A DNA stretch of 59,232 nucleotides, taken from positions 1 to 59,232 of the forward strand of contig JAICRU010000008.1 of assembly GCA_025937235.1 (NCBI GenBank). Direction: 5' to 3'. Below are positions 1 through 7,656 of this stretch, piece by piece. A program made the translations under genes and the position numbers. The stretch's first letter is position 1, and each line of letters begins with the position of its first letter. The notes beneath the pieces were generated by a model that ran no database searches, was not told the origin of the DNA, and saw nothing but the letters and a program-made list of their open reading frames with translations. Source of the stretch: Acidimicrobiia bacterium (lineage in GTDB: Bacteria > Actinomycetota > Acidimicrobiia > Spongiisociales > ZC4RG35).

Positions 1-723
1 GAGTGGGGAATCGACTTCGGTGAGGTGAGTGTCAGAGACGAGGGGAACTGGCCGGTGTCCGAGCTCGACATGCACCAGATGCCCGAGGTGGTGGAGGGCT
101 TGGCCGGCTCGCTGGCTCGCGGGCCGCTCACGATCTACCTGGGCGGGGACAACGCGATCACCAGGCCCCTGGCCCGTTCGCTGTCCCCCGACCGCAAGAA
201 GGTGGGCCTCATCACCTTCGATGCACATCACGATGTCCGGACCCTCGAGCTCGGGCCAACCAACGGAGCCCCGGTGCGCGGCCTCATCGAGGAGGATGGC
301 CTGCCGGGCGAGAACGTGGCACAGGTCGGGATTCACTCCTTCGCAAACTCTGCCGAGTACCGCGCCTATTGCGACGAGCAGGGAGTCACCGTGTTGACCG
401 TTGCCGATGTCGCCCAGCGCGGAATCGGGTCGGTGGTCGAGGATGCTCTCACAGTGGTCGCGGTCAAGACCGACGCCGTTCATGTCGACGTCGACATCGA
501 CGTCCTCGATAGGGCCTTCGCCCCCGCCTGTCCCGGCGCTCGACCAGGCGGGCTCGCCCTACGCGACCTCGCCGAAGCGGTTCGCATCTGCGCCCGAAAC
601 CCCAAGGTGGCCGCCATCGATCTCGTGGAGGTGGATCCGGCCTCCGACCGGGACGGCCTCACCCTCGATGTCATGGCCCACCTGGCCCTGTCCGCCGTGG
701 CCGGGTACGCAGAGCGACCGTAG
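1..723 (+). CDS. Arginase/agmatinase/formimidoylglutamase-family metallohydrolase, 5'-truncated
   Basis: A ureohydrolase-fold enzyme that hydrolyses a guanidino or formimino group with a binuclear Mn centre. The reading frame is open from base 1 (EWGIDFGEVSVRDEGNW...), so the gene starts outside the window and the in-frame GTG at 25 is probably not the start. Metal-ligand motifs are present in family order: GGDNAIT (His often found here is Asn), DAHHD, HVDVDIDVLD and the late LVEVDPASDRDG. The stretch GPTNGAPVRGL followed by VGIHSFANS resembles bacterial formimidoylglutamases (histidine breakdown) more than arginases, but substrate cannot be fixed without the N-terminus and hut neighbours. 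It is followed by a convergent gene after 46 bases with no clear terminator. Confidence 0.85.
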   Translation, partial: EWGIDFGEVSVRDEGNWPVSELDMHQMPEVVEGLAGSLARGPLTIYLGGDNAITRPLARSLSPDRKKVGLITFDAHHDVRTLELGPTNGAPVRGLIEEDGLPGENVAQVGIHSFANSAEYRAYCDEQGVTVLTVADVAQRGIGSVVEDALTVVAVKTDAVHVDVDIDVLDRAFAPACPGARPGGLALRDLAEAVRICARNPKVAAIDLVEVDPASDRDGLTLDVMAHLALSAVAGYAERP

Positions 724-769
724 CCAAACGCGGCACGCATCGCGCCACGCACTGCGCAACGAATGAACG

Positions 770-1882
770 TCAGCCTCCGCTGATGACCTGCTCCGCCTCG
801 AGCCGGAGGCGGTCGCCGTCCCGATGGTCGAGAAACCCGTGGGGGAGACGCACCGGACGTGGGCCTTGGGAATGGCCGCGGACCATGTAGTTGGCCTCTT
901 CGGGGAACGGGATGTCCTGGTCCCATACACCGAGGAGTGCCTCGAGTTGCTCGACCGACTCCACTCGCGCCAGGGCATCACGCATCTGGGGGCCTGCCGG
1001 GAACCCCTTCAGGTACCAGGAGGGATGCTTGCGGAACAGCGAGATCCCGAACCGCTCCCCGAATTGCTCGACGAGCAGTCGAGCGTGGCGAACCATGATC
1101 CGGGCTACTTCGCCCGAGGTGGGCGGTGTCCGGAGCGGGCGGCCGGACATGACATCGGCGAGGTCACGGAACAACCAGGGCCGTCCGAGGCACCCTCGTC
1201 CCGCCACCACCCCGTCACAGCCGGTCGCGGACATCATCCTGACCGCGTCGGCGGCGGTCCAGATGTCACCATTGCCCAGGACCGGGATCGCGGTGATCGT
1301 CTGTTTCAGGCGGGCGATGGCCTGCCAGTCGGCGTCACCCGAGTAGAGCTGGCGGGCGGTGCGGGCGTGGAGCGCCACCGCGGCGGCACCCTCCTCCTCC
1401 GCCGCCAGCCCCGACTCCAGATAGGTCAGATGGTCGTCATCGATGCCTTTCCGGAACTTGACCGTCACCGGGATCTCGCCGGCGTTGAAGACCGCAGCGC
1501 GCACGATGGCACGGAACAGATCGCGCTTCCAGGGGAGGGCGGCCCCGCCGCCATGTCTTGTCACCTTCCCCATGGGGCACCCAAAGTTCATGTCGATGTG
1601 ATCGACCTGCTCGACATCGACCAGATAGGCGACCGCCTCACCGAGAGATCCCGGGTCGGTCCCGTAGAGCTGGATCGAGCGCGGAGTCTCGTCGGACGCG
1701 AATCGGGCCATTGCCCTGGTCTTCTCGTCACCTTCGACGAGGCCCCGGGCACCGATCATCTCCGATACGAAGAGCCCTGCTCCGTATTCGCGACAGAGAC
1801 GACGGAAGGGGGCGTTGGTGATGCCCGCCATGGGGGCGAGCACCACCGGCGGGTCGACCGGGATTGGTCCGATGCGGAGCAT
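770..1882 (-). CDS. dusB: tRNA dihydrouridine synthase, DusB-like
   Basis: FMN-dependent enzyme reducing uridine to dihydrouridine in tRNA, cytosolic, 370 aa (usual Dus size about 320-350). It shows the N-terminal LAPMAGITNAPFR motif, the catalytic cysteine in MNFGCPMGKV (Cys102), the phosphate-binding VKFRKG and GNGDI motifs, and GRGCLGRPW near the FMN site. The C-terminal helical RNA-binding domain contains FRKHPSWYLKGFP. The ATG at 1882 is preferred over the in-frame TTG at 1891, because a TACCCT hexamer at 1897-1892 abuts the TTG and would give a leaderless mRNA starting near the ATG. It is the last gene of a leftward block but has its own putative promoter. Confidence 0.92.
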   Translation of the reverse strand: MLRIGPIPVDPPVVLAPMAGITNAPFRRLCREYGAGLFVSEMIGARGLVEGDEKTRAMARFASDETPRSIQLYGTDPGSLGEAVAYLVDVEQVDHIDMNFGCPMGKVTRHGGGAALPWKRDLFRAIVRAAVFNAGEIPVTVKFRKGIDDDHLTYLESGLAAEEEGAAAVALHARTARQLYSGDADWQAIARLKQTITAIPVLGNGDIWTAADAVRMMSATGCDGVVAGRGCLGRPWLFRDLADVMSGRPLRTPPTSGEVARIMVRHARLLVEQFGERFGISLFRKHPSWYLKGFPAGPQMRDALARVESVEQLEALLGVWDQDIPFPEEANYMVRGHSQGPRPVRLPHGFLDHRDGDRLRLEAEQVISGG

Positions 1883-1891
1883 GGGCGGCAA

Positions 1892-1897
1892 AGGGTA
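1892..1897 (-). promoter_or_regulatory. Putative -10 element (TACCCT) of dusB
   Basis: On the minus strand TACCCT ends 9 nt before the ATG at 1882; no Shine-Dalgarno is visible. The same hexamer precedes the MFS gene (32335) and transketolase (36079). Confidence 0.45.
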
Positions 1898-1945
1898 GGT
1901 CGAATCGCCTCTCCTACCGTCTGGGGCAGATACGGGGTAGGAGCC

Positions 1946-2365
1946 TCAGCTGCCTGTCTGGAACTGGGTAGAGGTGACGTTCTGCAGGCGGACCTGGCCG
2001 CGGGCCACGAGCTTGCCGTCGTCTTCGCGTGTGACCGCCACCTGCCACAGCTGCTGGGTGCGGCCGCGGTGGATGGGGGTGGCCGCGCCGATGAGGACCC
2101 CATCGGTCGTGGCTCTCAGGAAATCTGTCTGATTGGACACGCCGACACAGCCGGCCATCCCGTTCTCCATCGCCCACAAGGCCGCGCCGGTGGAAGCGAG
2201 TGTCTCGATCAGCGTGCAATAGACGCCGCCATGGACCACCCCATATGGCTGAAGATGGATGTCCTTCAGCACCAACCTCCCCTCACAGACATCGACGGAG
2301 GCGTCCGTTATCTCGATTCCGGTGTGCCCGACGTAGGTGGGCCGATCCAGGAACGGGTTCTCCAT
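1946..2365 (-). CDS. PaaI-type hotdog-fold thioesterase
   Basis: A 139-aa single hotdog domain, the normal length for acyl-CoA thioesterases of the PaaI/YbgC-like superfamily; cytosolic and probably tetrameric. The motif VVHGGVYCTLIETLASTGA carries the conserved His-Gly-Gly of the family active site, followed by GVSNQTDFLRAT and a core strand IGAATPIHRGRTQQLWQV typical of 4HBT domains. The start is set at 2365 (MENPFLD) rather than 2377, because the upstream gene's stop and this ATG form TGATG sharing one base, indicating translational coupling. The acyl substrate cannot be inferred. Confidence 0.85.
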   Translation of the reverse strand: MENPFLDRPTYVGHTGIEITDASVDVCEGRLVLKDIHLQPYGVVHGGVYCTLIETLASTGAALWAMENGMAGCVGVSNQTDFLRATTDGVLIGAATPIHRGRTQQLWQVAVTREDDGKLVARGQVRLQNVTSTQFQTGS

Positions 2366-3357
2366 CAGGCGCCACACCCGGAGGCGATCCGCGTCCCCGG
2401 ACCCTCATCGGTCGACTCCCACACCTCGACTCCGATCCCCTCGTAGTAGGCGCCGCTGAGCACGATCTCCATGACCGCGTCTCCGTTCAGGTCGGCCAGG
2501 GCCCCGATGGAGTAGGCCATCACGAATGGCTCGGTGGCGGTCACGATCACCGATTCGCCGAGGATCGATGTCCGCACGTCACCCTGCACCGTCTGCCGCA
2601 TGAAAGCGATCGAGTAGTCGCCGTCCTGGGCGAACAGGCCCTCGCTCACGTCCTCGGTGACCACCAACACCTCGTTGACCCCATCGCCTTCGAGATCGAC
2701 CTGCATGATCTGCTTGAGGGTGGGGTCGGGCACGTCGAGCCCGCGTTCGGCGAGCAGCTCGCTGGCGAACGCGGAATAGGTGCCGTCGTCCTCCAGCTGC
2801 TCGACGAGATGGGGCGTGATGACCCACGGCGCGGAGATGGCCAGACCCAACGGGCCCGGGAAGTCACCGAGCAGCTCCTCGTCTTCGAGCACGACGCCGG
2901 GATTGTTGACCGGCTCGCAGAGGATGGTCGGGGCACCGCCAGCCACGATGGCCTCTTGCCCGATGAACGCGACCTGATAATCCTCGCCCCCGACCACCGG
3001 GAGCACGGTCGTCGGCTCGACCTGGACCCACCCGGTGCCGTCCCACCATCCGAGAGCGCCAAACGCGGCTACGACCAGCGGTGTGTCGCTCCAGTTCCCG
3101 GCCACGGCAGCCGAGGTCGTCGTCGTGAGGGGGATCGAGGTGGTGGTGACAGCGGCGGTGGTCGTCGTCGAAACGCCCGTGCTGGTGGTGGTGGCAGGGG
3201 CGACCGTGGTCGTGTCGGCGGGCTCGGTGGTGGTGGTCGAGGCCACACTGGAGGTAGTGCTCGAGTCGGCGGGCTCATCGTCGTTCGCCACGAGGAACAC
3301 GACGGTCCCGATCAGAACCACGGAGAGTCCGGACAGGATCCAGGCGGTGCGGTTCAT
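2365..3357 (-). CDS. Membrane-anchored extracytoplasmic protein with Thr/Ser linker and FG-GAP-like repeats
   Basis: A 330-aa protein of unknown function. Residues about 4-24 form one transmembrane or uncleaved signal segment (WILSGLSVVLIGTVVFLV). A strongly Thr/Ser/Val-rich linker of about 60 residues follows, then a globular region of about 230 residues. Two segments, DLEGDGVNEVLVV and DLNGDAVMEIVLSG, resemble the calcium-binding D-x-D-G-D loops of FG-GAP/VCBS repeats, so an extracellular binding role is plausible but not shown. The ATG at 3357 lies 6 nt after a TAACTT hexamer, consistent with a leaderless start. Its stop overlaps the thioesterase start. Confidence 0.75.
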   Translation of the reverse strand: MNRTAWILSGLSVVLIGTVVFLVANDDEPADSSTTSSVASTTTTEPADTTTVAPATTTSTGVSTTTTAAVTTTSIPLTTTTSAAVAGNWSDTPLVVAAFGALGWWDGTGWVQVEPTTVLPVVGGEDYQVAFIGQEAIVAGGAPTILCEPVNNPGVVLEDEELLGDFPGPLGLAISAPWVITPHLVEQLEDDGTYSAFASELLAERGLDVPDPTLKQIMQVDLEGDGVNEVLVVTEDVSEGLFAQDGDYSIAFMRQTVQGDVRTSILGESVIVTATEPFVMAYSIGALADLNGDAVMEIVLSGAYYEGIGVEVWESTDEGPGTRIASGCGA

Positions 3358-3363
3358 GCGGGC

Positions 3364-3369
3364 AAGTTA
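3364..3369 (-). promoter_or_regulatory. Putative -10 element (TAACTT), leaderless start at 3357
   Basis: TAACTT on the minus strand, 6 nt before the ATG at 3357, with no SD-like sequence between. The same hexamer occurs 7 nt before the methyltransferase ATG at 56316. Confidence 0.5.
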
Positions 3370-3960
3370 CCGCCCGACCTTCATTGTGAAGCGAGTCAGC
3401 TCGGAGCCCGAGGCGGCGACCAGACGGCCCAGCAGGTGGATCGGGAGCCCGACCACAGTGGAAGGGCTGCCCACGACCCCGCTTACGAACATCCCGCCCA
3501 GGCCTTGTAATGCGTAGGCGCCGGCCTTGTCCAACGGCTCACCGGTGCCCACGTACCAGGCGATCTCCTCTTCGGTCATCGGGAGCATCGTGACCCTGGT
3601 GACGTCTACCAGCGACTCGAGTCGACGCCCGCCGTCCAACCACCCCACGGCGAGGCCGGTGAGCACTTCGTGGGAGTCCCCCTGCAGTCGGCGCAACATG
3701 GAGCGCGCCTCCTCGGGGTGACCGGGCTTGCCCATGACTCGGCCCTCGTGGACCACTGCAGTGTCGGCAGCAACCACGACCATGCCCTCTTCTGCGACCG
3801 CTTCCGCCTTGGCCCGCGCCACCCGCTCCACATACGATGCGGGCTGTTCTTCGGGCAGTCTCGTCTCGTCGACGTGCGGTGCCCGCATCTCGAAGTCGAG
3901 CCCGAGACGATCGAGAAGCTCCTTACGTCGTGGGGAACCGGAGGCGAGCACCAGCCTCAT
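3367..3960 (-). CDS. maf: Maf-family nucleotide pyrophosphatase
   Basis: House-cleaning nucleoside triphosphate pyrophosphatase that hydrolyses non-canonical or UTP/dTTP-type nucleotides to monophosphates; cytosolic. The 197-aa length is typical. It begins MRLVLASGSPRRKELL, the signature SxSPRR motif, followed by the HVDET segment, ADTAVV with the metal-binding Asp, KPGHPEEA, LTGLAV and DKAGAYALQG. The start at 3960 is chosen because the preceding amidohydrolase stop overlaps it as ATGA (3957-3960); the longer open frame upstream is a low-complexity shadow of that gene. Confidence 0.93.
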   Translation of the reverse strand: MRLVLASGSPRRKELLDRLGLDFEMRAPHVDETRLPEEQPASYVERVARAKAEAVAEEGMVVVAADTAVVHEGRVMGKPGHPEEARSMLRRLQGDSHEVLTGLAVGWLDGGRRLESLVDVTRVTMLPMTEEEIAWYVGTGEPLDKAGAYALQGLGGMFVSGVVGSPSTVVGLPIHLLGRLVAASGSELTRFTMKVGR

Positions 3961-5024
3961 GCCACCAGCCTGCCCATCCTGATGACCCGCGAGGGATGAG
4001 CGAGCACCCTCGGATCCAAGCTCGGGTCCTCGCCGAACAGGACCGCATTGGCGTGCTCCCCCACCTCGAAGGCCGCAGCCCGGCCGGTCGCCCGATAGCC
4101 CGACCACGAGACTGCATCGACCACCGCCGACGGCGCCATTCCCATCTCCCATAGCCGCACCGCTTCAAGCGCCACCTCATGGGTCCTGATGGCCAGGTCC
4201 GTGCCGGTCAGGACGTGGACACCCGCCTCGACCGCCAGTTCCAGGTTGGCGGCGACGTTGACGAGGCCCTCCGTGAGGAGACGCCCGCCGGACGACCGTT
4301 CGCCGAGCTGCTCGATCACCTTCTCTATCTGGATGACCGTCGGCACCCAGCTGCCACCGCGCTCCCCGAGGGCCACCAGGTCGCGATCTGAGAGGAAGAG
4401 ACCGTGCTCGATCGAGTCCGCACCCGCCTCGACCGCCATGGCGGGCACCTCCCGAGCCATGGTGTGCACCGCTAGCCGGGCCCCGTTCGCCCGGGCCACC
4501 GCAACGGCCTGCGTCAATTCCGCTTCGGAGAAGTTGACCACAGGGCCGATGCCCTTTCGGGGCCAGTCCCCGATCAGCTTCACCCACCCCCTGCCATCGC
4601 GTGCCGCTCGTGATACCTCCTCTGTGATGCGGCCGGCTCCGACATCCCTGCCCAGCCCTGGCCAGTACCCATCTTCGACGGCGAGGATCACGCCCGCCGC
4701 CTCGACGTCGGGCCGCTCGTCGGCCGGGACCTGCTCCATCATGCGCACGACGGTCAGGTCCAGCCACCCTTTGTCCAGGATCACCCCCACTCCGGCTTCC
4801 AGGGCCCGTTTGGCCCGAACGCCTGTCTCCACGACATCACCCGGCCCGAAGCCCGTGGTGGCCCGGGCGAGATGGGCGTGTGCGTCGATGAGGCCGGGCA
4901 GGGCCCAGGTGTCCACCGGAGTTGACTCGTCGGGCACCCCCCAGGGATCGGCCCAACGACCGTCCAGCGTGTCACGTGTCAAGGTGTCTCCGCCCGGGAT
5001 GCGAAGCACCACTCGCAAGTGCAT
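3957..5024 (-). CDS. Amidohydrolase (metal-dependent hydrolase, imidazolonepropionase-like)
   Basis: A 355-aa TIM-barrel amidohydrolase. The metal site residues are visible in order: DAHAHLAR (HxH), VKLIGDW with a candidate bridging lysine, RLAVHTMA, ADSIEHGLF, and TGTDLA carrying the late Asp. The C-terminal segment GYRATGRAAAFEVGEHANAVLF returns to the small beta-sandwich typical of the superfamily. Substrate is unknown. The ATG at 5024 is supported by a TACCGT hexamer 8 nt upstream; the longer frame to 5102 would run into the divergent promoter. It is coupled to maf by ATGA. Divergent from the S41 protease gene with 41 bases between starts. Confidence 0.85.
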   Translation of the reverse strand: MHLRVVLRIPGGDTLTRDTLDGRWADPWGVPDESTPVDTWALPGLIDAHAHLARATTGFGPGDVVETGVRAKRALEAGVGVILDKGWLDLTVVRMMEQVPADERPDVEAAGVILAVEDGYWPGLGRDVGAGRITEEVSRAARDGRGWVKLIGDWPRKGIGPVVNFSEAELTQAVAVARANGARLAVHTMAREVPAMAVEAGADSIEHGLFLSDRDLVALGERGGSWVPTVIQIEKVIEQLGERSSGGRLLTEGLVNVAANLELAVEAGVHVLTGTDLAIRTHEVALEAVRLWEMGMAPSAVVDAVSWSGYRATGRAAAFEVGEHANAVLFGEDPSLDPRVLAHPSRVIRMGRLVA

Positions 5025-5032
5025 TTCGTGCG

Positions 5033-5038
5033 ACGGTA
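5033..5038 (-). promoter_or_regulatory. Putative -10 element (TACCGT) of amidohydrolase-maf
   Basis: TACCGT on the minus strand ends 8 nt before the ATG at 5024; it is part of a compact divergent promoter pair with 5054-5059. Confidence 0.45.
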
Positions 5039-5053
5039 ATGGCCGGCGGTGCC

Positions 5054-5059
5054 GATAAT
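5054..5059 (+). promoter_or_regulatory. Putative -10 element (GATAAT) of the S41 protease gene
   Basis: GATAAT is a near-consensus -10 in a GC-rich context, ending 6 nt before the ATG at 5066, so transcription would start at or next to the start codon. Confidence 0.55.
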
Positions 5060-5065
5060 GATCAC

Positions 5066-6493
5066 ATGCCCCAGCTGCGGGATCACTCGATGGCCGGACC
5101 AATCCGTCTCGGCGCGGTCAGCGCTGTCTTCGCTGCACTTACTGCGTGCACACCGGCCGCCGACACCGCCTCGACCGGCGAACCGCCCGCCCCGGTGACC
5201 ACCGACGCCGTGACCGCCGCGGGCTCGTCCACGATCCCCGACGTCCGTCAGCTCCAACTGGTCGGGTGTGACCCCGTCGATCCCGACGTCGAGATCGTGT
5301 GTGAGACGTATGACCTGGTGCGACGGCACTACGTCGACGAGGTATCCGACGATGAGCTGGCGCGTGCCGCGGCGCGAGGGTTGGCGCAGCTGGATGACGC
5401 GGTCTCCCGCTCGGAGTTGGTGTGTCCGGCTCCGGCCACTCATTTCATCGAGACCTGTGAGCTGGCACTCGAGAAGGCCGACATCAGCACGGAGGGAGCC
5501 GAGGCGATGGTGTTCGGGATGGCCACATACGGCCTCGACCCCCATTCGGTCTACTTCGACCCGGAGGCCCTGGAGCTGGTCGAAGAGGAGCAGGCCGGGG
5601 AGATCCAGGGCATCGGCGCCATGGTCACCGCCGAAGACCCGGCCACCGGCGATGTCTGCAACGTCATCTCGGAGGAATGCCGAATGTCGATCGTCTCGAC
5701 CATCGAAGACACCCCAGCCGACCTCGCCGGGCTCGAGCCAGATGACGTGGTGCTCGCCGTGGACGGTGACGACATCGATGGCTGGACCGTCGACGAGGTC
5801 ACCGCGGTGGTGCGCGGGCCCGCTGGGTCTGAGGTGGTCCTGACCGTGGATCGGGAAGGAGAGATCTTCGACATCGATATCACCAGGGCGGCGTTCATCG
5901 TGCCCGCGGTGGAGAGCGAGGTGGTGGGCAGCACCGGCTATCTCGCCCTCAACATGTTCACCGACAACGCCGACGAGCTGTTCCAGGAGGCCCTCATCGA
6001 CCTGCTCGCCCGAGATGTCGAGACGCTCGTCGTGGACATGCGAAACAACCCCGGAGGCCTCCTCGACACCGCTATAGAGGTGGCGTCGGCCTTCCTCCCC
6101 GACGGTGAGGTGGTCGTGACCGAGGGACCCGACTCCTCCACGTCTTATCCCGTGTCCGGTGAGACCCTCGTGCCCGACGACATGCGAGTCGTCGTGGTCG
6201 TGAACGGGGCCAGTGCCTCGGCGTCCGAAGTGGTGTCCGCCGTGCTGCAAGAGCGCGGACGGGCAACGATCGTGGGCGAGAACACCTTCGGCAAGAACAC
6301 CGTCCAGCAGCGGTTCGCCCTCTCCAACGGGGGTGCCCTGAAGCTGACCATCGCCCGCTGGCTCACCCCTGGGGGCCATGATTTCGGGTCCATGGGCGTC
6401 ACCCCCGACGTCCGCAATGAGATCGAGACCCAGCTCCCCGTCGAGAGCGTGGTCCAGGAGGCCCTGGCCGCCTCGGTGACCCTGGGTGGCTAA
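5066..6493 (+). CDS. S41 family C-terminal processing protease (CtpA-like), lipoprotein
   Basis: A 475-aa serine protease predicted to be exported and lipid-anchored. The N-terminus has a short charged stretch, a hydrophobic core and a LTAC lipobox with Cys28, followed by a Thr/Ala/Pro-rich linker. An N-terminal helical region (residues about 65-170) precedes a PDZ domain (about 180-270; DTPADLAGLEPDDVVLAVDG). The protease core follows. The Ser/Lys dyad is visible: NGASASASEVV (Ser387) and TFGKNTVQ (Lys410), with DMRNNPGG upstream. Start at 5066 fits the GATAAT element; ATG 5090 is an alternative that also keeps the lipobox. Likely role: periplasmic or cell-wall protein processing. Confidence 0.92.
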   Translation: MPQLRDHSMAGPIRLGAVSAVFAALTACTPAADTASTGEPPAPVTTDAVTAAGSSTIPDVRQLQLVGCDPVDPDVEIVCETYDLVRRHYVDEVSDDELARAAARGLAQLDDAVSRSELVCPAPATHFIETCELALEKADISTEGAEAMVFGMATYGLDPHSVYFDPEALELVEEEQAGEIQGIGAMVTAEDPATGDVCNVISEECRMSIVSTIEDTPADLAGLEPDDVVLAVDGDDIDGWTVDEVTAVVRGPAGSEVVLTVDREGEIFDIDITRAAFIVPAVESEVVGSTGYLALNMFTDNADELFQEALIDLLARDVETLVVDMRNNPGGLLDTAIEVASAFLPDGEVVVTEGPDSSTSYPVSGETLVPDDMRVVVVVNGASASASEVVSAVLQERGRATIVGENTFGKNTVQQRFALSNGGALKLTIARWLTPGGHDFGSMGVTPDVRNEIETQLPVESVVQEALAASVTLGG

Positions 6494-6508
6494 ACCGCCA
6501 CGATCGAA

Positions 6509-7144
6509 TCAGCCCAACGGATACGCGATGCCAGTGTTGGCATGGCAGTCGTATCCGTGTGGGTTCTTGCCGAGATACTGCTGGTGGTAGTCCTCGGCAT
6601 AATAGAAATCGCCCAGTGGTGCGATCTCGGTGGTGATGTCGCCGAATCCAAGCGGGGTCAGCTCTGCCTGATACTTGTCCCGGGAGCGTTTTGCCGTCTC
6701 CAGCTGCTCATCGGTGGTCGTGTATATCGCCGATCGGTACTGCGTGCCGACGTCATTGCCCTGCTGCATTCCCTGGGTGGGGTCGTGGGTCTCCCAGAAC
6801 ACCTTGAGCAGGTCCTCATAGGACACCTGATCGGGCGAGTAGACCACCAGCACCACCTCGGAGTGCCCGGTGCGACCGGTGCACACCTCTTCGTAGCTCG
6901 GGTTGGGGGTGTAGCCCCCGGCGTACCCGACCGCCGTGGTGTAGACCCCATCCATCTTCCAGAACCGCCGTTCCGCCCCCCAGAAGCAGCCCATGCCGAA
7001 TACGGCAGTCTCGGTGCCTTCGGGGAAGGGGCCGACCAGCGGCCTTCCATTCACGAAATGGGCGGCCGGGACCTGAACCGCCTCCGCCCGGCCAGGGAGG
7101 GCGGCTGTCGCCTCCGGCATCTCACTCTTATTGCGTCCGAACAT
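6509..7144 (-). CDS. msrA: Peptide methionine (S)-S-oxide reductase MsrA
   Basis: Reduces methionine-S-sulfoxide in proteins or free methionine. At 211 aa it has an N-terminal extension of about 45 residues before the core. The catalytic motif [12 protein letters not shown] places the nucleophilic cysteine at residue 53, followed by GYAGG, the GHSEVV motif, FWETHDPTQ and the conserved YHQQYL tail. No signal peptide is seen, so it is cytosolic. GAGGTG lies 4 nt upstream of the ATG. It sits immediately after ridA and is convergent with the S41 protease gene. The complementary MsrB is encoded far away at 55232. Confidence 0.96.
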   Translation of the reverse strand: MFGRNKSEMPEATAALPGRAEAVQVPAAHFVNGRPLVGPFPEGTETAVFGMGCFWGAERRFWKMDGVYTTAVGYAGGYTPNPSYEEVCTGRTGHSEVVLVVYSPDQVSYEDLLKVFWETHDPTQGMQQGNDVGTQYRSAIYTTTDEQLETAKRSRDKYQAELTPLGFGDITTEIAPLGDFYYAEDYHQQYLGKNPHGYDCHANTGIAYPLG

Positions 7145-7147
7145 CGG

Positions 7148-7581
7148 TCACCTCCGCTGAGTATTGGCTGGGGGGGGGGCCCGCCCCCCCCCCGGCCGGA
7201 CGCCCCCGCGGGCGCAAGCAGACAAAACACCGACACCCCAGGCGGCGGCCGGCACCCCCCCACCACAACCATCGTGGAGGCCGGCCTGATTCCCGAGAAG
7301 ACCTCGTGATGCGCCTCGCCCACCGCCGCTGCATCCGAGGCGTCGACGAGATAAGTCCTGGTTCGAATCACATCGTCGGCTCTTCCGCCCGCCTCTCCGA
7401 GTGCCTGGAGCGCGATTTGGAGACATCGTGCCGCTTGGGACTTGGGGTCGGGATCGACCGAGCCGTCGGGCCAGATAGGGGCGGTTCCGGAGACCACCAC
7501 CCGATCCCCCAGGCGGACTGCCCGACTGAACCCTATCGCCGTCTCGAATGGGCTTCCGGACTGGACATTCACCCGTTCCAT
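7148..7581 (-). CDS. RidA/YjgF-family protein, apparent C-terminal frameshift
   Basis: Reactive-intermediate (enamine/imine) deaminase-like protein. Residues 1-108 match the family well (VVSGTAPIWPDG, ALGEAGGRADDVIRTRTYLVD, EVFSGIRPASTMVVV), including the conserved Arg of IRPAST. After MVVVGG the zero frame becomes nonsense and would run into msrA to 7051. Shifting one base in the seven-base C/G run near 7255-7261 gives a tail with a conserved-looking Trp and a TGA at 7150-7148, 3 bases before the msrA ATG, which is the natural place for a gene end. I therefore give 7148 as the intended end. The shift is probably a sequencing or assembly error; a true pseudogene is possible. Start 7581 has TAGCTT 9 nt upstream. 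Confidence 0.75.
7171..7193. repeat. G-run/C-run inverted repeat, likely consensus artefact
   Basis: A run of about ten G is followed at once by CCCG and about ten C, forming a near-perfect G/C hairpin inside the 3' end of ridA. Flanking DNA to about 7265 is full of further homopolymers (seven-C runs, GGCGGCGGCC) and translates poorly in every frame. No comparable tract occurs elsewhere in the window. Confidence 0.6.
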
Positions 7582-7590
7582 ATGTCCGGG

Positions 7591-7596
7591 AAGCTA
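7591..7596 (-). promoter_or_regulatory. Putative -10 element (TAGCTT) of ridA-msrA
   Basis: TAGCTT on the minus strand ends 9 nt before the ridA ATG at 7581. Confidence 0.4.
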
Positions 7597-7656
7597 GCCG
7601 GGCGAACGATCCCGCTTCTCGTGCCCACCCTGTTTCATTAACCTCCACGGGTTCCA

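Noticed and set aside
824-2446. 540-codon plus-strand open frame
   Set aside because: It runs antisense to dusB and the thioesterase gene, whose products have clear motifs; its own translation is compositionally odd and motif-free. This is a GC-bias shadow.
4979-6379. 466-codon minus-strand open frame
   Set aside because: It is antisense to the S41 protease gene and rich in His/Gly/Asp repeats from codon-position bias.
7171-7193. G/C hairpin as an intrinsic terminator of ridA
   Set aside because: It lies inside the ridA-msrA unit before the natural ridA stop, has no loop or T-tract, and its neighbourhood looks like faulty consensus.
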